Shown here piece after piece: positions 1 to 9,641 of a stretch of DNA of 64,000 nucleotides. Below the pieces are notes generated by a model. That model was given only the letters and a program-made list of their open reading frames with translations, made no database searches and was not told the DNA's origin. The stretch is taken from contig NC_062216.1 in the NCBI RefSeq assembly GCF_902686445.1, forward strand, positions 15,273,084 through 15,337,083, read 5' to 3'. The DNA comes from Sciurus carolinensis. Its lineage: Eukaryota > Chordata > Mammalia > Rodentia > Sciuridae. The first letter of the stretch is position 1; every line of letters begins with the position of its first letter. The translations under genes were made by a program, and so were the position numbers.

Positions 1-153
1 GCTTCCCTGATCTCCCGTGAATGTTCCCTCTCTTCCCACCCCCGCATTGCTGCACCAACCCCTCGCCTGAGCTTCCTCTTCTCCCCTTTGATCACCACCT
101 CTCTGCTTCTGGGTGTCACCCTTTTGGTCCCCACCTCCCACACCTGGGTTCAG
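1..153 (+). other. 3' end of DOK2 intron 1
   Basis: Pyrimidine-rich sequence ending in CAG at 151-153, directly before the first DOK2 exon in the window. The reading frame stays open leftwards from 154, but the upstream residues do not resemble DOK family N-termini, so this is read as intron. The first coding exon (about 20 residues in the family) must lie left of the window. Confidence 0.85.
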
Positions 154-435
154 AAGTGGCGCCGGTATGGAGCTGCGCTGTATGGAGAGTCAGGCTGCGC
201 CCTGGCCCGGCTGGAGCTCCAGGAGGGCCCGGAGAAGCCTCGCCGCGGAGAGGCCACCCGGAGGGTCATCCGACTCAGTGACTGCCTGCGGGTGGCTGAG
301 GCAGGCGGGGAGGCCAGCAGTCCTCGGGACACCAGTGCCTTCATTCTGGAGACCAAGGAGCGTCTGTACCTGCTGGCAGCCCCTACTGCCGAGCGTGGCG
401 ACTGGATGCAGGCCATATGCCTCTTGGCCTTCCCT
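154..435 (+). CDS. DOK2: DOK2 exon 2 (PH domain)
   Basis: Ninety-four codons starting [11 protein letters not shown] and ending CLLAFP, phase 0 at both ends. The [11 protein letters not shown] and [15 protein letters not shown] stretches, and the closing [14 protein letters not shown] helix, are typical of the DOK2 PH domain, which binds membrane phosphoinositides. Preceded by CAG at 151-153 and followed by GTGAGT at 436. Confidence 0.95.
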
Positions 436-2694
436 GTGAGTCATCTGGGGGTGCAGAAAGGGCCACAGGCATGTGGGGAGCATTAGATACTTCCTGTGGG
501 AAGGTGGTAGAAGAGTCAAGGTCAGGATGCTGGGGCACTTCCTTCCAGAGGGTGGACAGGTCTAGCAGGCTGGGCATGCCCTGAAAGAAAGCCTGGGCCA
601 GAGGGGGCCCTGGGGGGGACGTTGGTGGTAAGACCTGGACCTTCTCCCCAGGGGCAGAGGAAAGGGCCCTCGGGGCTGGAGGGGAAGAGTGGCTGGCCCT
701 GCATGGAGGAGAATGAACTGTACAGCAGCTCGGCCACAGGTGAGGGCGGGCTGCAGGGTGCTCTCCCAGGGGCGTGGTTGGGAGGAGGCGTAGCCCACAG
801 CCCGCCCAGTCTTCCGGCCTGTGGTTGCCCTGCGTCCAGCTGGCCCCCTTATCCTGCTGGCTTCCGGGTGTGGCCAGAGGTGGGGGAGCCTGGTGTGGCT
901 CACCCCAGCTTGCTTGGCCCTGAGGGTGGGAAAGGGCGAGCTGGAGGCTCAGGTCAGGATCCTTGCTGGGACCTTAGCAGTTGTCTGAACACAGTGTGGC
1001 TGCCTCTGGGCTTGGCTGTGCAAGGCGTCCTGTGACTGGGGAGCTCTTTGTTGACAAGGCAGTCCCTGCTCTGGCTGGCTGGTGGACCCTCGAGGAGCTG
1101 GTGGGCTCTGTCGTGGGAAGCACGTGGGAGGGTGGGGTCCTGCTTCACCTGCAGCTGCGACAGGGCAGAGCGGGGAGGCTGCTGGGTCAGGGTGAGACCT
1201 GAGGTGGAGGAGCCCAGGCTGCGGCTCTGGCAACAGTGGCAGGAAGGACGTGGGCCCAAGGCTGGGTGAGGTCTGAGGGCACGATGCCTTCTACGGTAGG
1301 GACTGGAGGTACCTGGCACACAGCAGCCCAGCCTTCAAGAGCTGGGCAGGGATCACAGGTACTTGGATGATCCACTTAGAACGGGGTGGGGCGGGGGTGG
1401 GGAGGGCAGCATGGCGGCCCCAGCTGTTTCCCATTTGCTGCCTTCTTTCTCCTCCCCTCCCCAGGGGTCTCGCTCAAGGAATTTGCTGTTACCGTGAGAC
1501 CCACAGAAGCCAGTGAGCGGTGCCAGCTTCGAGGACCCTATATTCTCCGGGTGGGGTTGAGTGCTCTGGAGCTGTGGGGTGGCCCTGAGTCAGGCACCCA
1601 GCTGTACGAATGGCCCTACAGTTTCCTGCGGCGCTTTGGGCGGGACAAGGTGAGTGAGGGGCTGCACTGGGGCAGGTGAGAGGATGAGCCATGACAGAAG
1701 GAAGGAGAGAGGGGAGGAGAGAATGGAGAAAGGAGGCGGGAAAGGCAGGCCCTCCTCAGCAGGAGAGAAGCAGCAGAGGTGGGGGGGGGAGGGAGGAGGG
1801 AGCAGGGAAAGCCGTGGGGACCGGCGAGGGAGAGAGAAGGAGGGGGTGCAGAGTGGCTGCTGTGTCCCCAGGGTGCACTGGGTGGGGGAGGGTGGCAGAG
1901 AGAGGGCGGGGCAGCCTTTGCTTATCAGGAAGAAACTTGGAGGCAGAGGAGGAATGCGCTCAGGGAGAAGGCTCGGTGGTCCTCGGCGGTCCTGAGGGAA
2001 GCCAGGGGCATGGGGCTGTACTGGGGAGGGTTTCCAGGAGAAGCAACAGTGCCCTGTAGCTGGACAGTAACCTCCTTTGTTCTGGCCACAGGTGACCTTT
2101 TCCTTTGAGGCCGGCCGGCGCTGTGTCTCTGGAGAGGGCAAATTTGAGTTTGAGACTCAGGGCAATGAGATCTTCTTGGCCCTGGAAGAGGCCATCACTG
2201 CCCAGAAGGATGCTGTCCCTCCTGGGCCCCCACGCCCACCAGTCACAGTGTCCACCGTGCCCCCTGTGGTGCCTCGGCCAGAGAGCCCCTACTCTAAGCC
2301 CCATGACTCATTGCCACCACCTTCGCCCAGCACGCTGTTACCTGCCACACGCCCCGAGGGAGAATATGCTGTGCCCTTCGATACCGTGGCCCGAAACCTG
2401 GGGAAGAGCTTCCGGGCCGTGCTGGCAGGCCATCCCCCACTCCCAGCTGACCCCCTGTACGACAGTATCATCGAGGAGCCCTCAGCCCCGCCACCTGACC
2501 ACATATACGATGAGCCCGAGGGCGTGCTCTCCCTGTCTCTCTATGACAGCCCGCAGGAGCCCCCGGGTGAGGGGTGGAGGAGGAAGGCCACCGAGGAAGG
2601 GGGCCCCAGCAGCACGAAGCAGGACTTGCCTGTCTCTGACTGGCCCCAGGGAACTGAGTATGACAATGTTGTGCTTAAGAAAAGCCCAAAGTGA
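154..2694 (+). CDS. DOK2: DOK2, docking protein 2 (p56Dok), exons 2-5; 5' end outside window
   Basis: DOK2 is a cytoplasmic, membrane-recruited adaptor of blood cells. Known for the family: tyrosine kinases phosphorylate it, its tail then binds RasGAP and Nck-type SH2 partners, and it dampens Ras-ERK signalling. Joining 154-435, 652-739, 1465-1649 and 2092-2694 gives 385 codons plus stop, all in frame; with about 21 residues from the missing exon this approaches the roughly 412 residues of the human protein. The order is PH domain (exons 1-3), IRS-type PTB domain (exons 3-5, with the FLRRFGRD and FEAGRRC stretches), then a proline-rich tail with tyrosine motifs EYAVP, LYDSI, IYDEP, LYDSP and EYDNV. 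Donors are GTGAGT, GTGAGG and GTGAGT; acceptors all end in AG. The C-terminus [12 protein letters not shown] separates it from DOK1 and DOK3. No frameshift or premature stop is seen. Confidence 0.96.
652..739 (+). CDS. DOK2: DOK2 exon 3 (PH-PTB linker)
   Basis: Begins [12 protein letters not shown] and ends inside a glycine codon after [13 protein letters not shown] (phase 1). The acceptor AG is at 650-651 and the donor GTGAGG starts at 740. [10 protein letters not shown] is a recognisable DOK2 segment linking the PH and PTB domains. Intron 2 is only 216 bp. Confidence 0.94.
1465..1649 (+). CDS. DOK2: DOK2 exon 4 (first half of PTB domain)
   Basis: Completes the split glycine codon and continues [19 protein letters not shown] through [17 protein letters not shown] to FLRRFGRDK. 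The IRS-type PTB fold binds phosphotyrosine peptides, and basic residues in the FLRRFGRD stretch belong to its binding face. Acceptor CCCCAG ends at 1464; donor GTGAGT starts at 1650. Intron 3 is 725 bp. Confidence 0.95.
1650..2091 (+). other. DOK2 intron 4 with polypurine/G-rich tract
   Basis: A 442 bp intron between GTGAGT and a CAG acceptor. From about 1690 to 1860 the + strand is almost pure purine, with several G runs around 1779-1810 that could in principle form a four-stranded G structure on the non-template strand. No conserved exon-like sequence is seen. Confidence 0.8.
2092..2694 (+). CDS. DOK2: DOK2 exon 5 (end of PTB domain and phosphotyrosine tail)
   Basis: Two hundred codons plus TGA at 2692-2694. 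It starts [16 protein letters not shown], completing the PTB core, then passes into a Pro/Ser-rich tail. Tyrosine codons sit at 2365 (EYAVP), 2458 (LYDSI), 2506 (IYDEP), 2542 (LYDSP) and 2659 (EYDNV). YxxP and YDNV-type sites are the expected docking points for SH2 proteins such as RasGAP, Crk and Nck (family knowledge). The PTB core reads [12 protein letters not shown] recall human DOK2 with one extra residue there, which would be a one-codon difference. The stretch also opens a second + frame of 205 codons, which is a shadow. Confidence 0.96.
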   Translation: MTFSFEAGRRCVSGEGKFEFETQGNEIFLALEEAITAQKDAVPPGPPRPPVTVSTVPPVVPRPESPYSKPHDSLPPPSPSTLLPATRPEGEYAVPFDTVARNLGKSFRAVLAGHPPLPADPLYDSIIEEPSAPPPDHIYDEPEGVLSLSLYDSPQEPPGEGWRRKATEEGGPSSTKQDLPVSDWPQGTEYDNVVLKKSPK

Positions 2695-3160
2695 TGGGGA
2701 GGTCCAGACGTGGCCACCTTGAAGTGCACGGGGTGGCTGGAGGCTGCGGGGGAGGAAGGCCTAGCTCCCCTTCCAGCCTGGCCACTGCACCACAGCACCG
2801 CCCTCTGCTCCTGCAGACCCACGCTTGGCCTGCCTTGTTTGGCCTGATGGATTGTCCCTCCCAGGGCCCGCTGCCTGAGTCACCAGCCCAGAGCAGGAAA
2901 TGTGCGTGGAGAGCCCCACCCTCCTCCTCCTCCTTTCCACTTCCTCCTTTCTCACTTTGACCCTAAAGGGAACCTGGGGCACTTAGGGCAGAGGGAAAAA
3001 GGATATCCACAAATTGCCCTAGTTCCTTGGCTCGTGCTGGCCTCCTGCCTGCCGATGTGCCTTCCTGGGACAGCCCTGGCTGCAGACATCCAGGCGGTTG
3101 GTTGCAGCTTTCTGAGGTTTCAGATTTCTCTGTGGCATTAAAATGTTTTTGAACCACATC
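2695..3160 (+). other. DOK2: DOK2 3' UTR
   Basis: Non-coding sequence from the stop codon to the probable cleavage site. It contains a C/T-rich stretch near 2920-2955 and no recognised transposable element. The end is placed 15-25 bases past the ATTAAA at 3137; a TG-rich stretch at 3161-3185 fits the usual downstream element. The exact end is estimated. Confidence 0.7.
3137..3142 (+). terminator. DOK2: Polyadenylation signal ATTAAA of DOK2
   Basis: ATTAAA, the commonest variant of the poly(A) hexamer, lies 440 bases past the DOK2 stop codon and is followed by TG-rich sequence. I noticed no AATAAA between the stop codon and this site. Confidence 0.75.
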
Positions 3161-3324
3161 TGTATGACCTGAGTGCTGTGGAAGGGGGTTGAATGCTCCA
3201 ACTGACCACCACTGGACACCTCTTTGTCCAGCTGCAAGGTCCTCCCTGAGCCTAGACCAGGCCCCAGCCATCAGTCTATAGGGTCAGAGGCCTGTGGAGG
3301 TCAGGGTACCCTCAGGAAGGCCTA

Positions 3325-3686
3325 TGTCTTAGTCTGTTTTCGTTGCTATAAGTGAGCACCCCAGACTGCGTAATTTACATGAGTAGAGGTTTATTGGGTT
3401 CAAGGGTCTGGAGACTGGGAGTCTGGGAACATGGTGTTGGTATCTGCATGGCATCTGGCAGGGGCCATCGTGTGTCATAACATGGCAGAGGACATCACAT
3501 GGCAAGACACAGAACAAGCATACTGGGGAGAGCTCACTTTTGAAACAAAGTCACTCCCTGGATAACCCATTAATCCATGAATGACTGGATCTGGTCACCT
3601 CCCAAAAGCCTCACCTACCAATGCCATTAACATAAGAACTTGGGGGTTGTTTCCAGTACCTGAGATTTGAGAGACTCTTTCAAACC
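3325..3686 (-). mobile_element. MaLR-type LTR (MLT1/MST-like), reverse orientation
   Basis: Begins TGTCTTAGTCTGTTTTCG followed by GCTATAA, a CAGACTG.GTAATTTA block and GTTTATTGG. This is the reversed 3' end of a mammalian apparent LTR retrotransposon, a non-coding relic of an ERVL-related element. The far end (TGAGATTTGAGAG, then CAAACC) fits the reversed LTR start but is degraded. It is the first repeat downstream of DOK2. Confidence 0.75.
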
Positions 3687-4642
3687 TTGGCGGTGTACTG
3701 GCACGTCTTCTCTTTGCTGGGATAGGGTCACTGCCAGAAGAATGGTGGGAGATGGCATTGAGGGTTTGGTCAAAAGCTGGGCTGTAAGAAAGGACAGGAC
3801 TGGAATTCACGGAGCCTCCCACACAGTGGGAAGGGCCCATGGGCTGCATGGTGCTGGGCAGTTCCTTCCCTTCCCTGGGACTTGCCCTCTTGGCGACAAG
3901 TGGGGCTTGCATCACTTGGAAGCTGAGAGTCCTTCCAGCCCTGATTCTCCATGGGTCCTTGGGGCCCCCAGGCCTCCTTGCACCCCATTTTCCCACAGGC
4001 TCTGTGCCCTTGTGGTTTCCTTGTCAAAACCTGCTCTTATGAAAAGAATGTTCACACAGTTGTGGTCTCAGTGCAGCAAGTCGTTTATGGGACACTGTGT
4101 TTGTGTAACTGTAGACTGCCCTGGCCCCAAGGCGTGCAGAGCCCAGAAGGGCAGAAAGGGCACAAAGGTCTGTCTCGAGAGGGGACGTGAGTGCCTCAAG
4201 AGGTAAAGCGCCCTGGGCTTCCAAGGAGATAACTATTTGTTGGGGGATCAGGAAAGGTCATTCTTACCAAAGGCGTTTAAGGTGAGACTTTCAGGTGGGA
4301 AGGAGTTTGATGGAGTGTTAAGTGGGATATGAGGAGAGCATTCTGGGTGCAAATAAGAACATGACTGAGACCACAAGGGGCACTGGGAAGGAGTTCTGTG
4401 CTTAAGTGGGAAGGTATGGCAATCTGCAGACCCTCCCTGAACTGCCTTGGTTCGACTTAGGGTTTTTGACTTCATGATAGTGTGAAAGCAGTATCATCCA
4501 GTAGAATCCCTGCTTTGGATTTTGAATTTTGATCTTTTCCCTAGCTAGCCAGATTTGGTAGGATCGCCTTTATCAGTACTGGGCAAGCACAGTCGGCATC
4601 ATGATCACTTGGTAGTTTAGGTATGTTGTTATTATTTTTTCC
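3687..4642. other. Unassigned intergenic sequence
   Basis: No conserved reading frame, splice-like block or repeat that I can name. Open frames up to 179 codons occur on the + strand at 3667-4206, but composition and content look random and the frame begins inside the LTR. Confidence 0.5.
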
Positions 4643-4905
4643 CCACATTTTTTATTGGTGCATTATAAGTGCACATATAGATTTTGTTGTTACATATTCG
4701 TGCGTGCACACAATGCACAATATAACAATATAATTTGACCAATATCCCTCCCCAGCACTTCCCCCCTCCTTCCCCACCTCCCCCCCACCTACCTCTGGTC
4801 CTTTCCTCTACTGATTTCCCTTTGAAATCAGCTCCATTTTCATGAGCTCCACCCCTACTTTTCCTTTCTCCTCTCTAGCTTCCACATATGAGAGAAAATA
4901 TATGA
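4643..4905 (-). mobile_element. LINE-1 3' end fragment, reverse orientation
   Basis: Starts with a T-rich run then TTTTTTATTGGTGCATTATA, followed by pyrimidine-rich CCTCCCC blocks and CTAGCTTCCACATATGAGAG. I associate this arrangement with reversed 3' ends of rodent (sciurid-type) LINE-1. A short second copy of the same terminus occurs at about 26365. No coding capacity remains. Confidence 0.65.
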
Positions 4906-6612
4906 ACCCTTAAGTTAGTTTAGGTATATTAAATGCATTTTGACTTACAATAGTTTTAATTTATGGTAGGTGGACTTACCAGAATGTAACCCTGTAACCC
5001 CAGCATAGATGGAGGAATATCTGTGGGTGGGAAGGCAGATTCCAATGAGGTTGCAGGGAATTTGTACCTAATTAGAGAGGAAGGAGGAAGGAATTAAGGC
5101 TTTTGAGCAGGGAATCCCATTGGAGCAGAGCTTTAGGGCAATACCCTCAACAGCCCCTGTGGAAGACTCGGGGTTGGAGTGGGTGGGATGGGCTGAACAG
5201 AAAGGGAAAACTCAGAAAAGCCTGACTTAAAGTGTTGCAGAGGTAGCTCCTGTGGATCACAAGTCCTGTTGAATGCCGACCACAGGGAAGCGGGGTTTTC
5301 AGGGCGACTCAGGCTTTGAGAACAAGGCTCCTAAGAAGTCGAGTTACGGTAACTGTAAAATGTCCAACTAGAGCGACCTGGCTCTGGAGCTGAGGAGGGA
5401 AATGAATGACAGGCACATGGATTGACATCGGCCCTCAGAATCATTGCCACACATGGAGACAAAGCTTCTGAAGGAATTTGAGAGAAGGGTGAGCCAGCTA
5501 GAGATGGTGGATGAGGGCCCTCCTGCTCATTTTGTCTGTACCCAAGGTGCACGTTCAATCCCAGTCTTAGGATCGCTGGAGGCAGGAGGCCCAGTGCCCC
5601 TGAGGACCCTAGCCTCTGCCCCTTCTTCTGGTAGGCAGTTAGGTATCTCAATCCACCAAAGCCACTTTTCTAATTTCCTCAGGTGGGACCTGAGGTGGCC
5701 ATCCCGGATAGGCCCAGCAGGGGGCAGTGTTAGCTTGTGGAAAAGGCCACAGGGGGCTTAATGGCTGGGCCTGGTTGGGGGCCTGGACCTGAAGGAAGGC
5801 CGTTGCCACCAGAAGAGCTTGGCAGCACTGGAGGAATCTTCCTTTGGGAACTCGTCCCTTCAGACCCACAGTCTTCAGGAGTGTGGACCAGGAGGTGAGG
5901 GAGCGTAAGCTGATCACCACCCTCGGCCCCTCTCCTCATCTTTGAGATCCAGGGGCTTCTGGGTCCTCCCACTCTGAGGCTGGCATGGCCTTATGAGGGG
6001 AAGTGGCCGAAGGCTCAGAAAGGTGGGGCGAGGATGGCAGGGCAGGGAAGTGGAGCCTATGGGGAAGTTGGGGGTAATGAAAGTCTTTGAGACAGTCACT
6101 GAGGAAACGCTGAGCAGGCCCTCAGGGCCCCTCTCGGAAAATGTGATCCAGAGGGTGGGCCACCCTGCCAAGAGCTGCTGGCCACTGCAGCCAGCCTCAG
6201 CCACACCACTGTCACCCACGGCCTGCCCCTCATTCCTTCAGCCAAGAAGTGCCATGGAGTGCCATGGAGTGGTCCAGCTCCCCGGGACGTGGGGTTCGGG
6301 GAGCTCCACAGGCCCACCGCACTGTGTACCCACAGCACAGATGACCACTGAATGCAGCCACAAAGGGGTCAGCATGGGAGACCACCCTCCTGAGACACAT
6401 GCACAGGGCTTATGGCTCCTTCAAGGGAAGAGCAGCAAGGGGCCAGCAAGGAACCATTCATGGCAACCATTCAAGGCGACCAGCCTTGAAGCCACCAGAC
6501 AAAGGAAGATCAGGTGGCAGTACTACCCAGAAAGGGTCTCTTGGCTCCAGGATCTGATACCACGAGAGACTTGGCTATAACCAGGACACATGTCAAATGG
6601 TTTTGTTCGTAA
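4906..6612. other. Unique intergenic sequence with CTCF-like site
   Basis: Moderately GC-rich sequence with no recognised repeat. It includes a strong CTCF-like motif at 5714-5728 and a short tandem GTGCCATGGA repeat near 6250. The 195-codon frame at 5993-6580 shows no domain I recognise and is probably chance. Confidence 0.5.
5714..5728 (+). promoter_or_regulatory. CTCF-like binding motif
   Basis: CCAGCAGGGGGCAGT matches the 15-base CTCF core consensus (CCASYAGRKGGCRSY) at every position. Lies 2.6 kb past the DOK2 poly(A) signal in unique sequence. Motif match only; occupancy cannot be judged from sequence. Confidence 0.6.
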
Positions 6613-6613
6613 T

Positions 6614-6925
6614 TACAGTCGTATTGCTTAACAATGGGGACATAGTCTGAGAAATTGATCACCAAGCATTTTTATCATGTCAGCACCATACCTAGATGGT
6701 ATAGCCTACCACATACCTAGGCCGTGTGACATCTGTACGTCATATTAATAAGGTTTAGCTTATTGCTCCTCGGCTGCCGACCTGTGCAGCGCGTCACTGT
6801 ACTGAACACCGGGCGGGGGGGGGGGGAACTGGAACACAGTGGTATTTTTGTATCTCAATGCATATAAACACAGAAAAGGAATAGCAGAAGGACCAGGCGA
6901 CGGGTATTTTCCAACTCTGCTGTAT
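6614..6925 (+). mobile_element. Ancient DNA-transposon copy (Tigger-like group, family uncertain)
   Basis: Contains ACAGTCGTATTGCTTAACAA, then CCTAGATGGTATAGCCTACC, CACATACCTAGG and TTATTGCTCCT. I recognise this as an old mammalian interspersed family with a terminal repeat of the form CAGTCATGCG...TAACGACG. A run of at least 12 G at about 6815 interrupts it. A shorter, internally deleted relative lies at 25572-25708. The superfamily assignment is from memory. Confidence 0.55.
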
Positions 6926-7154
6926 CTGATGGGGTTCATGTGCAGCCTGTCGTGGCAGAGATGTGGTTGGTGTTGTTTGACTTTATTATGCAGAGGTGGC
7001 TTCAGGGTAGGAATAGCATCGCGACAGGCACCCAGCATGGAGATGTGTACACAGATTCATGGACTGCTGATGTGCACACACAGCATACTTTATCATTCTT
7101 CCTGTTTCTTTTCTTTGCCTCTCCTTGTATTTTTTTTTGCGGAGTGTGCATGCT

Positions 7155-7172
7155 TGTGTGTGTGTGTGTGTG
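7155..7172. repeat. (GT)n microsatellite
   Basis: Alternating TG dinucleotides, about 9 units, between TGCATGCT and GCACG. Confidence 0.85.
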
Positions 7173-7369
7173 CACGTTGGGCATAAGCTTGCAGGGCGGG
7201 CAGCCAGCCCTTTGGTGAGCTCCCACCATGGCCCTCAGCATCTATGAAGGCCCAGATTGCTTGGGCCTCTCTGTTCGCTCAGGCTCCTCCCTGATGGCTC
7301 CACTCAAGCTGTTGCTGCCACTACCTTTCAGCCGTGATGCTAACCAGCCTCCTGCCTCCTGCCTCCTGG

Positions 7370-7480
7370 GCGCTGATTCAATTAGCCAAGGTGCCCACCT
7401 CCTGCAAGGGCCATTTATAAAATCAACCAGGGCAGCTGGAGACCTCAGAGGGGGCGGGGTTGGGAAGCAAGAGGGGGGAT
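7370..7480. promoter_or_regulatory. Candidate regulatory block (low confidence)
   Basis: Repeat-free sequence with a TTCAATTAGCC homeodomain-like site and a CCATTTATAAAATC AT-rich core set in GC-rich surroundings. The contrast and lack of repeats are the only evidence; conservation was not tested. Confidence 0.25.
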
Positions 7481-8944
7481 CAGTGAGCTGGGAGGAGGAG
7501 GTAGAGGAATGAGGGGACCTGGCAGGGGGTGTCTGATCCGATTAGGCGTCAGGCTGGCTTCCCCCTGGCAGGTGGCTGTACATCACTGCCTGACTCCGGT
7601 CCTCCACGGCCAGCATGGAGCCAAGCCCATCAATCTCCAGCCTCTGGTTGGGCTGCTCTCTTCCTTACCTCATCCCACCCCAGGAACCCTCCCTTTGACA
7701 CTAGCTCCTACATCCCTGGGTCGGAGGTGGCTGGTGGGGGCCAGGGGGTATGGAGGAGAGACCATCAGGTTCTGACAGATTTGTGGGGGTCCCAGAGTCC
7801 CAGGCCTGGGCTGATTCCAAGATCTGTACCCAGGGTACGGTCGGCCTTGTGCATCCTGGGGTCTGATGGGAGGGCTGTGGGCTGCAGGGTCGGGGCGGGG
7901 AAGCCCTGGGATGATAAGACCATTCTCACATAAGTTTGTTCGCAAACGGCTTTGGGCAGCTTAGTGCCCTGAGCCGGGCACACAGGCTCAACCTGACTCC
8001 CTGGGCTGAGTCTGGAGTCTGGGTGCGGGCCCCTGTTCTGCATGCAGCACGCTGAGATCACACTGGGCTCCTCGGGGGCGTGTGGTGACGTCGCAGGAGC
8101 GCGGGAAGGCCAGGCTCCTAGAACCGTGCCTGGCACACAGCGCTCTTCTCAAGGGCTCCTCCGGATGGCGCCCGTCACCCCCTGTTATCCACAAGAATGT
8201 GGCCGCCAGGAGGAGCAGAGTCCCACCTTACCTTTGCAGGGTGGGCTTGGGCTTTGTGGAAGTGGGAGGGCTTGGGAAGGAGAGGTGGGATTCTGACAGG
8301 AAGAAGAGCAGCGGAGAGTTCAGGAGAGAAAATCAGTGGCCTTTTTTTTCAGCAGCGGGATGGGGGCTCCAGGCTGGAGCCATGGTGGTCTCTTATGTCC
8401 AGAGGTGGGAGGGCTGCGAAAGGAAGATGCTTGGCGGACCTGACCGCCTTGGCTTGAGGCAGGGCACCCCCTTCCATCAGCTGCTGCGGGCACTCTCCCC
8501 TCGCTGGACAGGAGCCCCCTGCAGACTGGAGGCATCAGCGCAGACCCCTGGGGCCACTGCTCTGCAGCCACACCGGTGAGGGACTCGGGGAATGTTAAGA
8601 GTTTTGAGAGGAGGAGGCTGGGAAGGGGCTAGGCAGAGAGGAGCCCAGAGAATGTTCTGACGGAGGTTTACCATCTCCCTCCCTGGACTGCCGCTGTCCC
8701 AAGCACAGGAATCACTCACGCCAAATTCCTTATGTCCCCCCACATGGCACGGAAGGTCTGGCCAACGACTGTTTCTTGGTTGAAAGAATAAACCCATCGT
8801 GCCCGGGGGTGGGCTGTGCAGGTGCTTTTCACCGTGCTGTGACTGGTGGTGCCCTGGAGGTTGACCCGTCTAGAAATTTCTCCCCATCGATGCCAAGATT
8901 GCCCCTGTGTGCTTTTGAGCTTCCCCTCTTCTTTCCCAGCAGGA

Positions 8945-9035
8945 CTTTTTTCGGGGGGAGGGTGCTAGAGATTGAACCCAGTGCCACCGGACACTCTACC
9001 TCTGAGCTGCAACCCCGGTCCCCAGCCTCCTTTAA
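8945..9035 (-). mobile_element. SINE fragment, ID-like half, reverse orientation
   Basis: GGGTGCTAGAGATTGAACCC followed by ACTCTACCTCTGAGCTGCAA and CCCCAGCC is the reverse of the tRNA-like ID half of squirrel SINEs (reversed B box in GATTGAACCC). The B1-like half is missing. Confidence 0.8.
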
Positions 9036-9286
9036 AAAGCAAGTGCTTTGGGGCGAGGCATGGCTAGAGGGTCTAACTGCTCAGAGCCAGTGAGGTCGCT
9101 GGGGCCCCAGGAGAGGCTAAAGGTGAGAATGGCCCTGGATTCAAGGGCCTGTTTGGTGCTGAGCCTCTGCTGCCAACCTGCAGAGGGAGAGGGCACCCTC
9201 AGGGCCCAGGGCACAGGCACACTTCCTCCATGGCGCCTCCTCTCCCTGCGCCCCTCTCCTTCCATCACCCCACTCCTGCCCAGGCC

Positions 9287-9301
9287 AGCGCCCCCTGCAG
9301 G
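9287..9301 (-). promoter_or_regulatory. CTCF-like binding motif, reverse strand
   Basis: On the - strand this reads CCTGCAGGGGGCGCT, a match to the CTCF core at all positions but one (T for A at position 3, which tolerates variation). It points towards the + motif at 5714, giving a convergent pair about 3.6 kb apart. Confidence 0.55.
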
Positions 9302-9464
9302 CCTGCGAGGCTGAGAAACTCCTCGCTACTGCGATTTCGAGGAGCAGGATGTCTGAGCAAGAAGAGAGGCCTTAGCAACTCTCTTGCCCAAGCCCTTGCT
9401 TTCCATTAAGGAAACTGAGGCCAAGTTAGTGTTGAAATCCCTCTTAGGCGTCTTTACATTTTAA

Positions 9465-9641
9465 GAGAATTTGGGTTTAAACCCAGAGGCACTTTACCCC
9501 TGAGCTACACCCCCAGCCCTTTTTATATTTTATTTTGAGACAGGGTCTCGCTAAGTTGCTGAGACCGGCCTTGAACTTGAGCTCCTCCTGCCTCAGCCTC
9601 CAGAGTCACTGGGTTTACAGGAAAGCATCACCACACCTGGT
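9465..9641 (-). mobile_element. Dimeric B1-ID SINE, reverse orientation
   Basis: Reversed ID half (TTTAAACCCAGAGGCACTTT, CTGAGCTACA, CCCCAGCCC) followed by the reversed B1/7SL-like half (GAGACAGGGTCTCGCTAAGT, GCCTTGAACTTG, CTCCTGCCTCAGCCTCC). The joined structure is typical of sciurid SINEs. Confidence 0.9.

Larger units (their letters stand above)
6926..8944. other. Unique intergenic sequence
   Basis: No gene recognised. Contains a short GT microsatellite (7155-7172) and a possible regulatory block at about 7370-7480 with TTCAATTAGCC and CCATTTATAAAATC. The rest is GC-rich with chance open frames (up to 165 codons at 8082-8579). Confidence 0.5.

Noticed and set aside
1590..2141. 183-codon - strand frame in DOK2 intron 4
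   Set aside because: Complement of the polypurine tract, giving a Pro/Ser/Leu-rich chance frame.
2105..2722. 205-codon frame overlapping DOK2 exon 5 in another + frame
   Set aside because: Shadow of the true DOK2 frame, which has splice sites and family similarity.
5993..6580. 195-codon + frame near the CTCF-like site
   Set aside because: No recognisable domain, no splice or promoter context, and ordinary composition.
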